From Desulfobacteraceae bacterium (lineage in GTDB: Bacteria > Desulfobacterota > DSM-4660 > Desulfatiglandales > Desulfatiglandaceae), in assembly GCA_011042035.1 (NCBI GenBank), contig DQZA01000052.1, positions 1-14,101 on the forward strand: a DNA stretch of 14,101 nucleotides, in the 5' to 3' direction. The notes under the pieces were generated by a model that worked only from the letters and a program-made list of their open reading frames with translations, was not told the origin of the DNA and searched no databases. Position numbers and translations under genes: made by a program. This document shows, piece after piece, positions 13,074-14,101 of the stretch (within the stretch, counting starts at the first letter, position 1; every line of letters begins with the position of its first letter).

Positions 13074-14101
13074 TGCTTAAGGGGCCTGTGGTATGTCCTT
13101 TTTGCGGTTGCGGTTGCAGCTTTTACCTAGATCAGAGAGGCGGTGATTTACGGGGCGTGGTTCCGAGTACAAGTCATCCCGTGAGCAGGGGAACCCTGTG
13201 CATAAAGGGGTGGCGAGCATTTGAATTTCTCGGACACCCTGATAGGCTCAAGGCCCCCATGGTCAAGAAGTACGGTATAATAAGGGAGACCACCTGGGAC
13301 GAGGCACTGGATTCAGTTGCCTCCCGGCTGCTGCAAATACAGAAACAGCATGGACAAGACGCGATTGGATTTCTCTCCTCTGCCAAGATGAGCAATGAGG
13401 AGAACTATCTGTTTATGAAGCTTGCTAGGGCCGTTTTTAAGACCAACAATATTGACCACTGCGCCAGACTTTGACACTCATCGACGGTGGCCGGGTTGGC
13501 CGCGACATTTGGCAGCGGTGCAATGACTAATTCCATAGGAGAGATGGACGACGCAGACCTATTTTTCGTACTCGGCTCCAACACCACCGAACAGCATCCC
13601 CTCGTAGCGGCTAGGATAATTCAGGCTGTGCAGAGGGGGGCGAGGCTTATAGTCGCAGACCCGAGAAAAACCCAAATAGCTAGCCTTGCCCATGTTCATC
13701 TCAGACACGCAGTGGGAAGCGATGTTGCGCTTGTCAATGGGCTTATGAATATTATCCTACAAAATGGGTGGGAGGATAGGGCCTTTATAAACGGGCGTAC
13801 TGAGAATTTCCAGGCCCTTGAATCAGTGGTTTCGGAATACGATGAGGAACGAGTTTCATCCATTACAGGACTAAGCAAGAAATCCATAGTAGAGGCAGCG
13901 GCCCTTTATGCACAGAGCCCAAAGGCCATGATTGTCTACGCAATGGGAATTACCCAACATGTGGCTGGGACTGACAATGTCAAGTCACTGGCCAATCTGG
14001 CCATGGTGACTGGTCATGTAGGGCGACCCTCCTCTGGTGTTAATCCCTTAAGGGGACAGAACAATGTGCAAGGGGCCTGTGATATGGGGGCATTGCCCAG
14101 C
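13073..14101 (+). CDS. fdhF: Selenocysteine formate dehydrogenase catalytic subunit, FdhF-type (3' end beyond window)
   Basis: A molybdopterin oxidoreductase, 343 codons visible of the roughly 700 expected, with its C-terminus outside the window. It starts at the ATG overlapping the previous stop (TAATG), with AAGGAGG upstream. The N-terminal [4Fe-4S] site is C8-x2-C11-x3-C15 plus C43, followed by the conserved K45 (CIKG). An in-frame TGA at 13472-13474 falls in NIDHCARL-(U)-HSS, matching VDCCARVUHGP of E. coli FdhF with selenocysteine 140. So residue 134 is read as Sec, followed by the active-site H135. The frame continues open and FDH-like to the edge: VADPRKTQIA, AMGITQHVAGTDN, and GVNPLRGQNNVQGACDMG with the active-site Arg (R327). 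Reaction: reversible oxidation of formate to CO2 at a Mo or W bis-pterin centre. No Tat signal is seen, so it is cytoplasmic. Probably partnered with the adjacent flavoprotein. Confidence 0.95.
13472..13503 (+). promoter_or_regulatory. Selenocysteine UGA codon and bacterial SECIS-like hairpin
   Basis: The UGA at 13472-13474 is followed, after 12 bases, by a hairpin: GTGGCC (13487-13492), loop GGGTT (13493-13497), GGCCGC (13498-13503). The stem has 6 pairs, one of them G-U, and the loop contains G-U, as needed for SelB binding in known bacterial SECIS elements. The distance from the UGA is about that of the E. coli fdhF element. It lies within the coding sequence, as bacterial SECIS elements do. 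Confidence 0.85.

Noticed and set aside
13073..13474. A short 133-residue protein, or a formate dehydrogenase pseudogene broken by a stop
   Set aside because: The TGA is at the known selenocysteine position, the frame continues without shift for 209 codons of conserved sequence, and a SECIS-like hairpin follows.

Overview
The window looks like chromosomal DNA of an anaerobic, Gram-negative-type bacterium with moderate GC. It carries a selenocysteine-containing formate dehydrogenase, a multi-subunit Mrp/Mbh-type cation/proton antiporter, and a dense set of two-component proteins. I infer a Desulfobacterota-like (sulfate-reducing or syntrophic) organism from this gene mix; that is a guess from context. 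No rRNA, tRNA, CRISPR array, transposase or phage gene was seen.

Layout: the window splits into two divergent gene blocks around a 449-bp control region (10117-10565). Everything to the left is on the minus strand. Read in its own direction, it runs: response regulator (9622-10116), PAS histidine kinase (8481-9653), then mrpE, mrpF, mrpG, an MbhD-like DUF4040 subunit, an MbhE-MrpB fusion, mrpC, a first MrpD-like subunit, a second MrpD-like subunit, a 45-aa single-helix protein (2616-2753), an 87-aa two-helix protein, a third MrpD-like subunit, and a cyclic-nucleotide-binding-domain protein (49-531). Nearly all junctions overlap or are a few bases apart, so this is probably one long operon. 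It has no single long MrpA. The MrpA C-terminal parts occur as separate or refused pieces, as in archaeal Mbh complexes, and there are three antiporter-like ion-pumping subunits.

Everything to the right is on the plus strand: a stand-alone receiver protein (10566-10958), a receiver-plus-histidine-kinase protein (11063-12223), a flavin/NAD(P)-binding iron-sulfur electron-transfer subunit (12213-13073), and the start of a formate dehydrogenase catalytic subunit (13073 to the window edge). The formate dehydrogenase frame contains an in-frame TGA at 13472-13474. It aligns with selenocysteine 140 of E. coli FdhF and is followed by a SECIS-like hairpin, so it is a selenocysteine codon and not a broken gene.

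Control region: two promoter-like sequences, each with a perfect TTGACA -35 box and a 17-bp spacer, point outward from a shared centre. That centre is flanked by an 8-bp inverted repeat. This suggests common control of the antiporter block and the formate dehydrogenase block. None of the four two-component proteins has a DNA-binding output domain, so the regulator that would bind there is not in the window. The working hypothesis is that formate/NAD(P)H redox chemistry and ion-gradient control are expressed together. The window contains no hydrogenase or other peripheral redox module that would couple them physically.
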